This document shows positions 1 to 20,300 of a stretch of DNA of 64,000 nucleotides, in pieces. The stretch covers positions 148,228,858-148,292,857 of the forward strand of contig NC_067282.1 of the NCBI RefSeq assembly GCF_020740795.1, read 5' to 3'. Positions within the stretch are counted from its first letter, which is position 1. The number at the start of each line of letters is the position of its first letter. This DNA comes from Apus apus. Its lineage: Eukaryota > Chordata > Aves > Apodiformes > Apodidae. The translations under genes were made by a program, and so were the position numbers. The notes below the pieces were generated by a model. That model was not told the origin of the DNA, did not search any database, and saw nothing but the letters and a program-made list of their open reading frames with translations.

Positions 1-1996
1 AGGATGGCTAGAGAAACAGTATGAAGATGTGCTGACACCTTGATGACCAACTGCTCCACCAACACATTCCACCCTTTTATCCCTTCTATCCATACTTCTG
101 GTGCTCTCACACATACCTGTTTCCATTCAGGTCTTGTTCATACCAATCTTAATATTTCTACTACAGAACTCTACAGATAAATGTATTTTTTTATTACTTC
201 ACCTAGCTTTTAATCTAGCAAACTAGCATTTTTCACAGTGAAAAACGTGAAAATGTGAGAACCTTTTTAGATTATTCTCACAACCAGTAGCCTTCACACC
301 AAGTTCTCTAGGTTCCTCCTAGCCCTGCATAAATGATTCCTTCAACAAGAAAGGGTTTTGTCAGCTGAAATGCACAATTATTTTACACCTGCTTGAATAG
401 AAGGCACAAATAAATGATACAAAGTTTCACTCTGGTGATATATACAGAACACTGTTTTGGCAGCTTTAGACAGCTACTATGTTGACAGCACAAGATGCTG
501 GAGTATGGCATCTTGTTTCCTGTCACTTGCTTTCCTCTCCCCTCTCCCAAAGGGTATCTCAGACTATGCCATAAAAGAACAGATCAACAACAAGAGCAGA
601 ATCCTCTACCTATCCGACCGACTGACAAACAAAAAGAAGTAATAAGCACATGAGCATTGTTTCATGCTACTATATACAGTCCCTCATAGCAAATCAACTC
701 AAGGTTGCATGACCTTTTGGCCCCAAAAGAAAACTTTTTGTCCAATTACACTGAGAAAGGCATCCAGGCTGGTTGTTTAATTTAAAATGTGATACCAGCT
801 GTGGTGTTCATGTCAGCCAAATGCATACTGCCTCATTACACCAAACTGAGCCACACTAAAAACTCTCCTGTCAAAGATCACTTACAGCATGTCTGTATCA
901 CATAACAAAGCACAGCACAGGGTCCACCAATTTTACCTCAATTTAGTAAACTCAAGAAGTGTCACACTGTGCAGACACAAGGCAGTTGCGCTCCATTCTG
1001 CAAGTGACATGGTTGATGCATCTAAACTTAAAAGCTCTGTGCAAATACAGCAAGACCTCTCAAGTGTCTCTACAACCACGCCAAAGTCACGCTAACAGGC
1101 TCTCTGTGACATTTACATAAAAAGTAGAAGCAGAGAAGCGGTCAGCATATTTTTAGATGTCTTTCAGCACAATTTAGCAGCTGGAAACGTAGTGAGTCAG
1201 CACTAGTGGCCGGCTCCTCCAGCCCTGAACCAGGGCAACCAGCTCTCCTCTATCAGTCAACAAACGTGCCTGCATGTCTGTGTGTATGTATGTACCCCTG
1301 CCAGCAAGACTGCAATATTCATTCATGTCTGTGCTTGTCAAGGCACTGCTCCAGATACGAACCTAAGACGGACACTAAGAAATTAAACCAAGAGATTAAA
1401 AAAATAAGTGTATGTTTTTATCATAAATAGGAAACAATTTTACCCACCTGTAAACTGTTCCCAGCTGAATATAATGAAAAGCATCAATCTTCATTAATAA
1501 CGCCTTGCAGGGGAAAAAAATATACCAGTTTTTATCACATCAACTATTTGAAATTACACAAATCAAAGCAATTTTATCTATAACTTGTCTCAACAACACC
1601 TGAGCACCTTCATTTCAACTTCCTTCATAGCTTCCAAAATACTTTAATAAATGCCTTTTACCTAGGGCTTGGCAAATTACCAAGGAAACACTGTCCAGTG
1701 ACCTAAGCTAAGTCATGAAGCAATAACTTTTCCTACTAGCGGATGCCTGCTTCCATTTATTTTGTTGCAATTCAGGTTGCCCTCCTGCTCACTCCATCAT
1801 GAAAACAACACACTCAAAACAGCATCTACTTAAGAGCTACATAAAAAAAAAACCACTTACAAAATACCACCACAAAACACCAAGCTTGCTATGAAAGAGA
1901 AATATACGAAACAAAGTCCTGGCACATCAACACAGAAATAAAAGTTGGAAGACGTAGAAGCACCACTTAACTCATCACAAAGTTATTTATACATAC
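1..1996 (-). other. NT5DC3: NT5DC3 intron 3 (partial)
   Basis: This is AT-rich intronic sequence. I looked for the next expected exon (the block starting [15 protein letters not shown] in human) and did not see it, so the intron continues past the left edge. No repeat family was recognised. The short ORFs here are not gene-like. Confidence 0.7.
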
Positions 1997-9449
<7,453 letters not shown>

Positions 9450-12400
9450 GCTCCGCGCCGCCGCTCAGCCCCGCCGTGCCCCGCCGCGCCGCTCTGCCGC
9501 TGCCGCCTGAAGTCACTTCCTCGGGCCCCGCCCCGGGGCCGCGCCGAGGCGGGAGGCGGGGCCCGGCCCGGCGGCAGGTAACGCTGTGACGCGGGGTGGG
9601 TGCCGGGAGCAGCCCGGTGGGAGCAGCCCGGTGACAGCCGCCCGTGCACCCCGCCGCTTCCCCGCCTCGCCTCACAGCGCTGAGCCGGGGGGCACAGGGA
9701 GGGCTGGGTGTTGGCTTCACCGGGAAGCGGGGCTCTGCACCGCTGGCTGCCGGGGGGAGCTGACACAGGGGTGCCTGGAGCCCTGGGTGTGCCGTCCCGA
9801 CACGGGAGAGCGGTTTCCCTCTCCTCTGCAACCGCATGTCATCAGCAAGTGCTGGAAGTTCATCCCTGGGTTCAAGGCCGAGTGGAGCGGCCTGAGGAAC
9901 ACGCCCCGACCTGGCGCTCCAGCTGCCCCTCGGGTTTCCTGCTCTGCGGGGAGCTGCCTGGGATTCTTTCAACAAACACATCCACAGCAAATGTTTACTT
10001 TTCCAGCCAGTATGCACTTGAGAAGTGCTGTAGACACCTACTTACATGAGTAAACAAAATAAGCCCAAACCATAAACGGGATATAAAAAGTGTCATACAA
10101 AGAATATAATAAAATACACAAAGCATTAGCACTGCTTTGAGGTCCCCATCTCCTTGTAAAACACTTGCCACTGGTAGCTGGCAGTCTGAGAACTTGAACC
10201 ATACCTATTAATACACCATCACCAAACGTGGACAATGCGTGGATGAAGAACAACGACCAGACCACTTCTGCAGCAGAAAGGTTACAGCTCCACACGCAGA
10301 ATTCCTGATGTGCTCAGAACCTTCCTTTACAACAAAAGGAACATTTTAATTTTTTTCCCCAATGCAGTAAAGATCAAGCATAGCTTGTTCTTATACCAGG
10401 GAGATCCACATAACCCATTGCCACTTAATGTCTGGAACTTACTCAGCCATTCCTCCCTATGTATCTCTAAAGCAGTGAACGATCCTATACAAATCCAAAG
10501 GATTTCAGACTGAATACTACTCCAGGCATTCTCCTTTTTATAAAGAATGATGCCCACCTTATTTTCACAGGCAAAACCACAAAAAACTGCAAGAACAACC
10601 AACCCTGAATTTTAAAGTGCCTGTCACTGGATGACTCTGTCCTTCCCACCAAGGCTAAGTTCTTCATTGACATGACAACTGGAATTGCTGAAAGTCTGAT
10701 ACCCTATGGACTTCCCAGACTTGTTTCGTTTTTTGTGGAGACCAAATACAGCTTTCATCACAGCTCCTACGTTATCATTTATATTACACTGTCACAGTGT
10801 ATGTGTACGTTACCACAAATCCTTCATGATAAATTCTGGGAACAAGGGAAGAACAAGACAGTTAATGTTTGGAAAAAAGGTGAGAGGAAAGACAGCTTCA
10901 TAGAGAATTTCTCATCTGGCACTTGCTTTTTCTGATCTTTCTAGTTGGAGGAGATTTTTACAGAACTCTCACTACAACACTCTGGGACACAGAAAATGAA
11001 GACTCCCATTTACCTTTCAGCATCAGACTTTCCATGTACAACTAGAAAAAAAAACAAGTCATCTAGGAAATCAGGAGAGTCCGTGAAAGTAATTATGAAT
11101 TTATGGCATAGTTCTAGGGTATGGTAGGTTTTCTTGTCACCTCAACTCCTAATTAATCAATCACATTGAACAGAGCAAAAAAATACTAGAACTGAACAGC
11201 TTTTTCACTCCAGCCTATGGGCTAATTAATCCCACATGCAATTCAATTTACTAATAATAATGCACATTGTTCTTCTGAACACAGCCTAGACTGGTCTCCA
11301 GGTACCAAGAATATAAATGTTGTGAACAATAACCACATTAGTAGGTGAGCCATTTCTAAGGAATAGTTATAAGAACTGCTCTGAATAATATGAAAAGGAG
11401 CAGTAACAGAGAAGCTGTTTCCAGCAGTCAAAGGAGGTCTTGCTGTTCTGGCATAAGCAGTAAAAGACTACTTCAGAGCCAGGGATTTATGTTCCCTCAC
11501 TGTGACACCAGCACTAAGGTTATAAAACTTATATCTAAGTAGTATGGAAAAAGACAACACAGCGCTCTATAGCACAGTCACTTAACCCTTCAAACTTGAA
11601 GGCTTTGAACTTCCCCATAATTTATTTTTTGTACTAAAAAATTAGAATTATACTAATTCTATTTCTCTGCAAGCACGTGCAAGATAGGGCCTTGAATGTG
11701 AAAACTATTATACTGAGTAGAAACCCCCATTTTTGCTGCAGACCGTCTGTGGTTAGGTCCACAAACAGCTGAGTCTAATCTATAAAAGAGGTATGTGCTT
11801 GAGTGTAGCTCCAATGCTTTCAAAGATCGTTCCCCCTGCATTTCAGGAAACATGCTTTTGTAATCCTAGCATATGCTTGACGTATGCAATAAAACTACAA
11901 AGAAAAGTTGCCTCCTTTATGTAATGCTGTCACTGAGAGCAACTTTCATGGGGTATTTGCTTCTATACAAAGACCTGCTAGGCCAGGTCTTTGTATATGC
12001 ACACAAATCAAAGTAATCCTTAAGTGTTTGCAGCAAGACTAGAGACAGAACTAAAACATGAGGTAGTGGTGTTTAAAAATAAGCTGTTAACATCAGACAT
12101 CTCAGTCCTTTCCTTGTCTCCTGGTCTCTGAATAATGGCTCAAATACTGGAAAATATGTGGTAATGTAAACTGGAATGCAGAAGCACCACAAAAATTCAT
12201 TTTTCTTTATCTGGGCTCTATAGAAGATAGATGAAGATACATCCCTTCTTCCAAAAGTGGAATAGTTTTTTTTATTTAAACGGAATGTGATACATAAAAG
12301 TAGAGGAAGTCAACTACAACACTTTTTCTAAAGTTACCCTTAACATTAAATATAATTCTACAAGGCTACCATAGCTGTACATGTCCCTTCTTAACCAGAT

Positions 12401-14369
12401 CAGTCCAAGTGATCCTAGTTGCAAGATGACAAAAAACCCTGTATCCAATACTTTATACAACACAACAGACTTTCGCTCACCTTACTGTCAGAATTGACCA
12501 CACCTACAACATTTATCTGGAACAAACTAAAACTGAAAGGTATTTAGGTATGGTTGGCAATTTAAAAAAAAAAATAAATTTAAAAAGCCCCACTTCATGC
12601 CCAACATAAAGAGCTTCACAGAAAAATTAGCCCTCAAGGAAGATCTCAGAGGGCTGCCTTACTGCATGCATAGAGCAAGAGATAGCATGGATGTAAAACC
12701 AAAAATGCATGCAGTTGTGTTAAGTACATAACATACACCCTGATTTATACCTGGCATCCTACTATTTATTCAGGGCCTGTAAGATTAACTAGGGTGTGAA
12801 TGGGGATAACATACACAATTTGTTTCAAAATAAACAAAATGCTTAGGAACTAAGTGTTTTACTTTTGGCTGAGTTTTGTGACCAGGAATAACTCAGGGAG
12901 AGGCTGCGTACTATCCTCAATTCACAAACACCTGCTCTTTCAATACCACTGAAGGTCTGGGACATAGATGCCATATGATTTCCATATGTGCCTACATAAA
13001 ACACCTTTGAGAACCTGTTAAGTGTTTCACATATAATATGTATGACAAATTAGTTGGATAATTACACCACAATCTAATTTCTTTGCTTTTCAGTGTTTTG
13101 TTCCCACTAGGGAAACCTGCAGATCTCCCTGCATCCTGCTTAGCCCTGTCAGCTCCTTCTCATGCCTGTGATTACTGAAAGCACTCAACACCTCTGAAAC
13201 CACTTGGCTAATAAAGACACTCCTGCACTTAAGTGACTATGGGATTGATTTCTAATCAGCTAGTACAGCCTTCAAGTAAAGCCTGAGATTGGGATAGCAG
13301 ATACTACAATCCACTGAAGTCCTACTGAATGAAATTAAAATGCAATGTTAGGAAAGCCGACAATGTCTTACTGCAGCTTCTGTGGTACAGTGTTCCAAAT
13401 GGAACAGCTTGGCAAGCAATAAAACCATCTGACAGATTGTATCAGACAGTTGTTTATTACAGAGGTGAATGACCTTGGACTGACAGAGAATGGGCAAAAC
13501 CAACAAAGAGTCTCTTGCAGAAGAAGTCTTTCCTACTGCCTTAAAAGATTCTGAGGAATGTTATTTTCTTCACCTTTTAATATATTGCCTGCTTACATAA
13601 TCTTCCTAAATGTATTTGTAAAAATTATTTTACTTTAAAGACCACAAAGCCATGAGATGCTGGTAACAGTTTCCAGCCACTATTCACCCTAGTCCTCTTA
13701 GACACTGTACCCTGTTACAGTCCCTTTAGCCAGCCAGTACCTCTCCCACCAAATGTTTCTGTGTGGAAAAATTCTTGCATACATTAAATTGTAATGCATT
13801 TTTAATTTTGGTGTTGTTATTTAAAATTATGGAGAATTGTGTTTATGTGCAACTATTTGGAAAAACATCTATTTGGAGAAAAATCTTTTTTCCAAGCTAC
13901 TTAATTTGCTTCCATCCCTTCCGTTGCAGTAATACACCATTTGAAATTAAATTGCCACATCCAACATGGATAAGCAAGAATATAAGCACACACTATATAT
14001 GTATATTAATGTATTCTTAAAAAGAGTGTAGAAAAAGAAATCAATTGAAACCAGAAACATCAGTCTCCGTACTGTTCCTCACAAACTGCAATATAAACCA
14101 GAACTGAATGTTACACTTCCATAGCAAAGCTAGGTAAAGAATATTCTATGTAGTTCTGCCTGCTGAGTATTTGTCAGCCCTCCCTCCTTTTTAATCCAAA
14201 CAAGTTATGAGACTTCCTGGCACAATTTTACCATCCAGGCACTTTGCCATGTGAATTCTGGTACATTAGGATGTCCGACATAATGGCTGGAATAAAATCT
14301 TGCCAAAGCTCTAAACATCCTTTAAAACAATTTTAAACGGCATGGAAATTTGTTCCTATGTGTACAGCA

Positions 14370-14371
<2 letters not shown>

Positions 14372-14400
<29 letters not shown>

Positions 14401-14420
14401 GAGAGAGAGAAAGAAAAAAA
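14372..14420. repeat. Poly(A) run with (GA)n tail
   Basis: There are 27 consecutive A bases (14372-14398), then alternating GA and an A-rich stretch. It could be an old retroposed tail or a slippage-grown microsatellite. No element was identifiable immediately upstream. Confidence 0.85.
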
Positions 14421-15797
14421 GACACATCCAGTAACATTAAGCAAACCTAAACAGGGATGCAAGTTTTCTAACTGCTTTTGCCCAAATTCCTAGCTTTGCA
14501 GCCTGATCTTGTATTGAGGAGAAGACTAAATGGCAAAGTAGTTTAAACTTCACAAAAAAATTATTCAAAACTAACTCAAGTCCACAGGGCTCAGTTCTAC
14601 ACCATTCAATTACATTTAACTCAATTTGGCATTGTGAACACGTCAAACACCTGGCCAAAAAAGTGCAGATACCTTTAATTTGGCCAGGGCAGTCCCAAAA
14701 TGCAGGTATTACTCCTATTAGAGACAGGACATGATTTCACTGTGCCTTACACTAGGGCAGAGTATTTTCTATCCCCATTTTTTTGCCTGACAATTCATAC
14801 CCACATAGCAGAAAGAAAAAAACCCTATCCAATTCAGCACTTAAACCAGGTCACAACTTAATGCAGGCATTTTACCCCTCTATCAAGAGTTGCTGAAGGA
14901 ACATCTTTCTGGCTCTGTCACTTAATAATGCCAGGGAGCAAGCTCTGGTAAAATGTTATTCCAGAAGAAGCAGGGCCCACATATATCTAAAAAAAAAAAT
15001 AAAAAATTGTTGCTCTGGTCTCTAATGCATGGACTACTTCTAAGACATCTGAAAAATAATCCAGCTGCAGCAGTCCAGAAGTTCCTATGGGATAATTTAT
15101 TCTGCTCCTAGCTAATAATTCATAATATCTGCCCTTGGGCAGAGCAAATTAGCCTATAGAGAACCTGCTGCGGCCACATCAAGCTGTTTCTGCTCCTGGC
15201 AGAAATACTGGAAAGGTAGCTCAGGCATCTCTGTATTATACCAACTGGAATGAGAATATCTCAGAGAGCAAAGAATATTTCTGGACTGCACAGACAAGCA
15301 GACATGGGCCAGAATGTCTTCCAAGTTACACCAGTTGACGCTATGCCTTCACTCTCAAAGAGTGACCACCAAGGAGTTCCAAGCACAGGAGCTAGGAAGT
15401 TAATTCCCCGAGACGGCTTGCCTTAGGGCTGCAGAAAGAGAAGATGTCATAGTATTTGCTATCTTGGTTCTGGGTCACTAGATCCCCCTCCCCTACATGC
15501 CTGGCTTGATTACCCACAGCGTAACAGGTCATGAGACTAAGCAGGACTGTTTTTTCTCCCCAGTAAACCCAACCAGAGCTCAGTAAACACTCATCCTGTG
15601 ATTTATTTTCAACATGTTCATGAGCAGGCAAGAAGCAAGAGGCTCTAAGCCATCTGCTGGCAGGATTGCCCCCATACTTGAGCATCAGGTTGTTTTCATT
15701 CACCCAGCTAGGCAGAGATAGCACTAAAGTGAAGAGATTGGGGAAAATGGAGAACTGCTGTCAGTCTTCAGAGAGACTAATGAAGTTTGAATAAGAT

Positions 15798-15842
15798 TTC
15801 AAATTCTTCCATATCAAATTCTTCCATTTCAAATTCTTCCAT
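15798..15842. repeat. 15-bp tandem triplication
   Basis: Three head-to-tail copies of a unit reading approximately TTCAAATTCTTCCAT differ only at their junction bases. It is a small local minisatellite. Confidence 0.85.
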
Positions 15843-17148
15843 AAAACATTATTTCCTTTGCAGAAAATTTTAGGTGAGGTGATCACATAATTAATTATGG
15901 CACTTACTGCTCAGCACTTATATATAGCCCTGGCTTTTTGCTGTTCTTGAGATGACTTGAAAACTCTGCCAGCTGTCCTTGACCTCTAACTAAAAGATTA
16001 ATCGTTGCCATGCAAAGTGCAACTTGCACAGAAGCCAAAAGAGAAACAACCTTCACCCCAAAAAAATCTGAAGCCAAAAATCCTAGTAATAAAAAAACCC
16101 ACAAAGATCCCAAGAGCTGAGACTACTAAAACCATGATTTGTTTCCTGAACACAAGCAAGCAACAAGAGATTTCAGCTTGAAAAAAACCGCATTATTTTT
16201 GATGGACAGTTTGTTTGTTTGCCTGAATAAACTCAACTGATTAAATAAAGTTACATTGAAACATGATACAGACAATCCTTAGATGAATGTCAGACCATAA
16301 CACACTGGGCTCTCTGTGGTTTTGCACAGTGGCACCCTCAGGGAGGTTCAGCCAAGTCTGCGTTGACCACATGCAAAGTGCAGTTCTGCAGAGACTTCCA
16401 ACTCAGCTGCAGTCAAACTGAGTTTGAGGGACATTAGGGCACAGCCTCCCATTTCCAGTCCCTGTGCTAAACCAAAACAGTTTCATTAATAATGTATACT
16501 TTTTCCTAGACACTCTCTACTTGAAATTAGAAAACAAGTGAAAACAAGCCTGTTGCAACAACCTTCAAGTCCACATACTGACACCTTGCCAAAGTCAAAA
16601 CCAACCAAAAACAGTCCTCCTGTGTGACATTTCCTGTAATTAAAGGTAGGGCCTGTTATTCAAAAGAGCCTTAAAAAAAGAGGTGGGTTTACCTTCTTTT
16701 AAACAACTGTCAGCATCTCAAAGCCAAGAAACAACATAAGGGCATACAGAATTGCTTCAAATTTAATGTATCACACATATACTGTAAAATTGCAAGTTCC
16801 CTTCATAGACATTTCCTTGAAAACAGATACTTTATTCAAGAAAATAAGAAGTAAAATTTACTCTCTAATGCCAGACCTATTGTCTTTGTCTCCAACCATA
16901 TAGTCCTATTACTTTGCCTGGTCTTGCTCATCTCCAAAGTTTTGATTCATATCAGAAGAGACTGGCCAATGTTTCTATCTCCTTTGCCCTTTCAAAAACA
17001 GAAAGAAAAAAACCAACAACAAAACAAACAGACCTAAATATGTTTTAACATATTTTACCACAAATTAAGTCAGAAGCCTCAGTCCTGCAACCAGACCAAA
17101 TGGTGAATCCTTCTCTACTCATGGAATGTCACAGGTATGAGCTGCGCT

Positions 17149-17355
17149 TTATGATGCTGCAGGAGCCTGTTCACTGAGCACAAGGTTGTGGCAGACCCAG
17201 ACACCCACGTCTTCATTTAACTGTTGGGTTTGTAGCAGAAATAAATACTCCTGACCCATATCCATCTCCTGAGTTAATACATATTCCTTCTCAGCAAAAA
17301 CAATGAGTTCAGCAATAGCATGCTGATAAGGGTATGTCTGATTTGAAGATACATG
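17149..17355 (-). other. Exon-like open segment, unidentified
   Basis: On the minus strand a good acceptor (pyrimidine-rich, ending TTCTAG, at about 17356-17372) precedes 68 open codons ending in TAA. The composition resembles protein: rich in E, Q, A and Y, with segments such as YPYQHAIAELIVFAEKEY and LLQTQQLNEDVGVW. I do not recognise the protein. It could be a terminal exon, a pseudoexon remnant of a gene such as TTC41, or chance. Confidence 0.25.
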
Positions 17356-20300
17356 TACTAGAAGAGAAATAGAACGATAGGTAAGTATCATATCAAACTC
17401 AGAAATAATTTCTTCTTGCTTCTGGAGGCTTTGGAAAACTGATAGAGATCAGTTTTGGTTTTTTTTTCATCCTTCATTTCCTGGAAGCCTCCTCCAGCAT
17501 CCATTGCTCTTGCTTGGGAAAATCTGTAAGTTTTCCTGTTACACAACCACTTGCCTGAAAAGCATGACTACTCTCACTTATGCCAGCTAGTCAGGAAAGA
17601 AAGTATGTTTTAATGTTATGAGCATAAACAAGATTTAAATAATAAAAAAGACAGAAAGAGGAAAAATTATGCAAGGAAAACCAATGACATCTTATAACAC
17701 TGGAATGGAATAAATGGGCTTTAAAGCAAGCATAAATTGTACTTAACACATTTTAACTTGCACCCTGTTAGAGAAACATACAGGTGATCTCAGGTCTCGG
17801 TTACTTGGAAAAACTGAATTGGTTTAACTTCATTCAGTTTTCAGATGCTGTCATTAAAGCTATATAAAATTACTGTGTAAGTTTAAGAGTGGTTTATTGC
17901 AATTTGCCATACATCAAGAGGATATCTTCTCTGTCCTAAAGCAAAACATGAATTCATATCAAATGTCCATACTGCTTAGCTACTCTTGCACAACCTTTTC
18001 ATAGCCTTAGCACAAATGCAAATGAGAATACACTCATCACGCTGCTGACTGCTTTCTGATGTTTATGATACACACATCATTTAGTTACAAGTAACAAGTT
18101 TTGTTCTGTCCAAATCTAATTAACTGTTTGTAATATCTTCTGCATGGAAAACTTTTGCCTTAACTTTATTCTAATTTGACTGTCTGAAAAAACCTTCCAC
18201 AGAGTTAGGGAAAAGAGGAATTAAAAAAAAAAAAAAAAACACCAACACAAAACAACCCCACACATCAACAAAACAAAACCAGCTCTGTGCCTCATACTTG
18301 ATAGTGTGGTATGGCTGCATTCTTTTTAAACATGGCCTACTACTTTTGCCCCAAATGAAATAATTAACAAATAATGACAGATGGAGCCAGTACATATTAC
18401 TTTCAAAACATGGTCTAAGATAGAACACTCCATTTTACATAAATTAGTTTTAAAACCCATGCATTTTAGCATAAAAAATGTATGTTGCTACAAATGAAAA
18501 AGATGTCTATATCAATTTTAGGAAAGAAAAAACCAAACAAACAAAACAAAGCCTCTTCCTCAACACTCAGAGGGTGGCACCACAATTATGACCCTACTAT
18601 TAAAATATGCAAGTCTTGGGATACAGCTCTGCAGACACTATTTTAGCTATAAGTACAACACATGCTCACTGAAGACAACAGAAGTCAGGAGCAGCCCTAT
18701 CTGTTCTACACCCTCTGAAGCTCTTCAAAGAACTGAATCAAACAGACCTGACTCTCCACATCTTAGCTACATGAGACTAGCACCTAGGAGTTTGCCAGTC
18801 AATTAATCACCTTTTTTTTTTTTTAATGTAGCACATAAATCTTTTATTTAGCCTGTATTTTCCACAGAACAATCAGGTATATGTCAATACATCTTCCTCC
18901 TAAAAATCAGAATCACTTCCCTTCAGCACAGTCTTTTCTTTCTGGAGATTCTACCCTTCCCCTATAATCAAGGATTCCCTCCTCACAACATTTTACAGCA
19001 CTAAGACTTGGCAAAAACAGGATGGCAGTACTCACTCACTGGTTTAAATACTTTTTTTTTTTTCCTCCTCCTTTGGACCTTGATTTGAGAGTATATGCAT
19101 GGAATTAAAACTCTAGTTCACATCTATCATAATTTTCTGTAGATAAACAAATGTTACCATCTATAGTCCTAAGAATATACAAGCACAAACATTAAGTAAG
19201 GTGAAGGTGAACACAGGTTCATCATATTCATTATGTTTCTTAAATGTGATATCTGTCATCTGTCTCCCCCCGCATGGCTCTCTTTTATGGGGCATGCCTG
19301 TGTAACCTCTCCACAAAATCCATAACATCACATTGCACCAGTTATACTGCACTTGTAACTAACTCTAGCATAACTACACTATGTCTGGACACGGAGAAGA
19401 TTTATGGATGTACCTGACTTAGCAGTCTCCTTGAAGCTTGAACTACTCCTCACACACTTATTCCCTGAGGTCAGTCTTCACAGGCACAGTTTAGAAGAAC
19501 AGAGGATGCAGGAACTGTGTCTTGCAAGGGCATAATGCTAAAATAATGATATGCAAGTAGTGAGTGGTGTTCAGAGAAGGCAGTGAAAATATATAGGGTT
19601 TTTAAAGTATGAACTCCTTCCTCATAACTTTGTCCATAACATTACTAAGCAACATGAATTTGCAGACACTCTATTGCTGCAATTATCTCTCAGATAAAAT
19701 TGGTACAGCTTCAGTCTGCAATCTAAGTAATTTCTGAACCCTATAATCAGTTTTATTGGAAGAAAGGCTCAGACTACTTCAATTCACAAAGAGTAAATAG
19801 ACAGTTCAATTATAGTGTTTTTCAAACTCTCTGCATTTTCTAACATGAAATTAAAAATGGGTTTGCCTTCCTTTTCTGTTTTGTGATATATTAAGCAGCA
19901 GATGCTCAGCCAAGAAATCTCAGTATTCTAAGGAACTGAACCACATGTTGTAGAACTTACTGCACAATTGCTGGGTCAATGGCAACAGACTCAGAGAAGC
20001 ACATTAGATATACCATCAGTGATGGCAACCACTGGCAGGTCACTCTGTAGTCTGCCTGACAGTATGATGTCCAGATATACCTGCTGACTAAACATGACCA
20101 GGTGAGTAACATACTTAAATCAGCATGAAGTAAGCACACTGTAAAGCAATCAGCCTGTGTATTCTAGGAGCATCCTACTGATAAGAATTGTACACAAAAG
20201 AAACATGACATTACAGTGTGTCACCATGCCATCTGGCAAGCTCATGGTATATACCTTGTGTGAATTAAAGAGTACATACAGTTTTAAATAAGCCTGCCAG

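Noticed and set aside
14372-14420. Poly(A) tail of a processed pseudogene
   Set aside because: No coding remnant or target-site duplication recognised upstream; a simple repeat is the safer reading.
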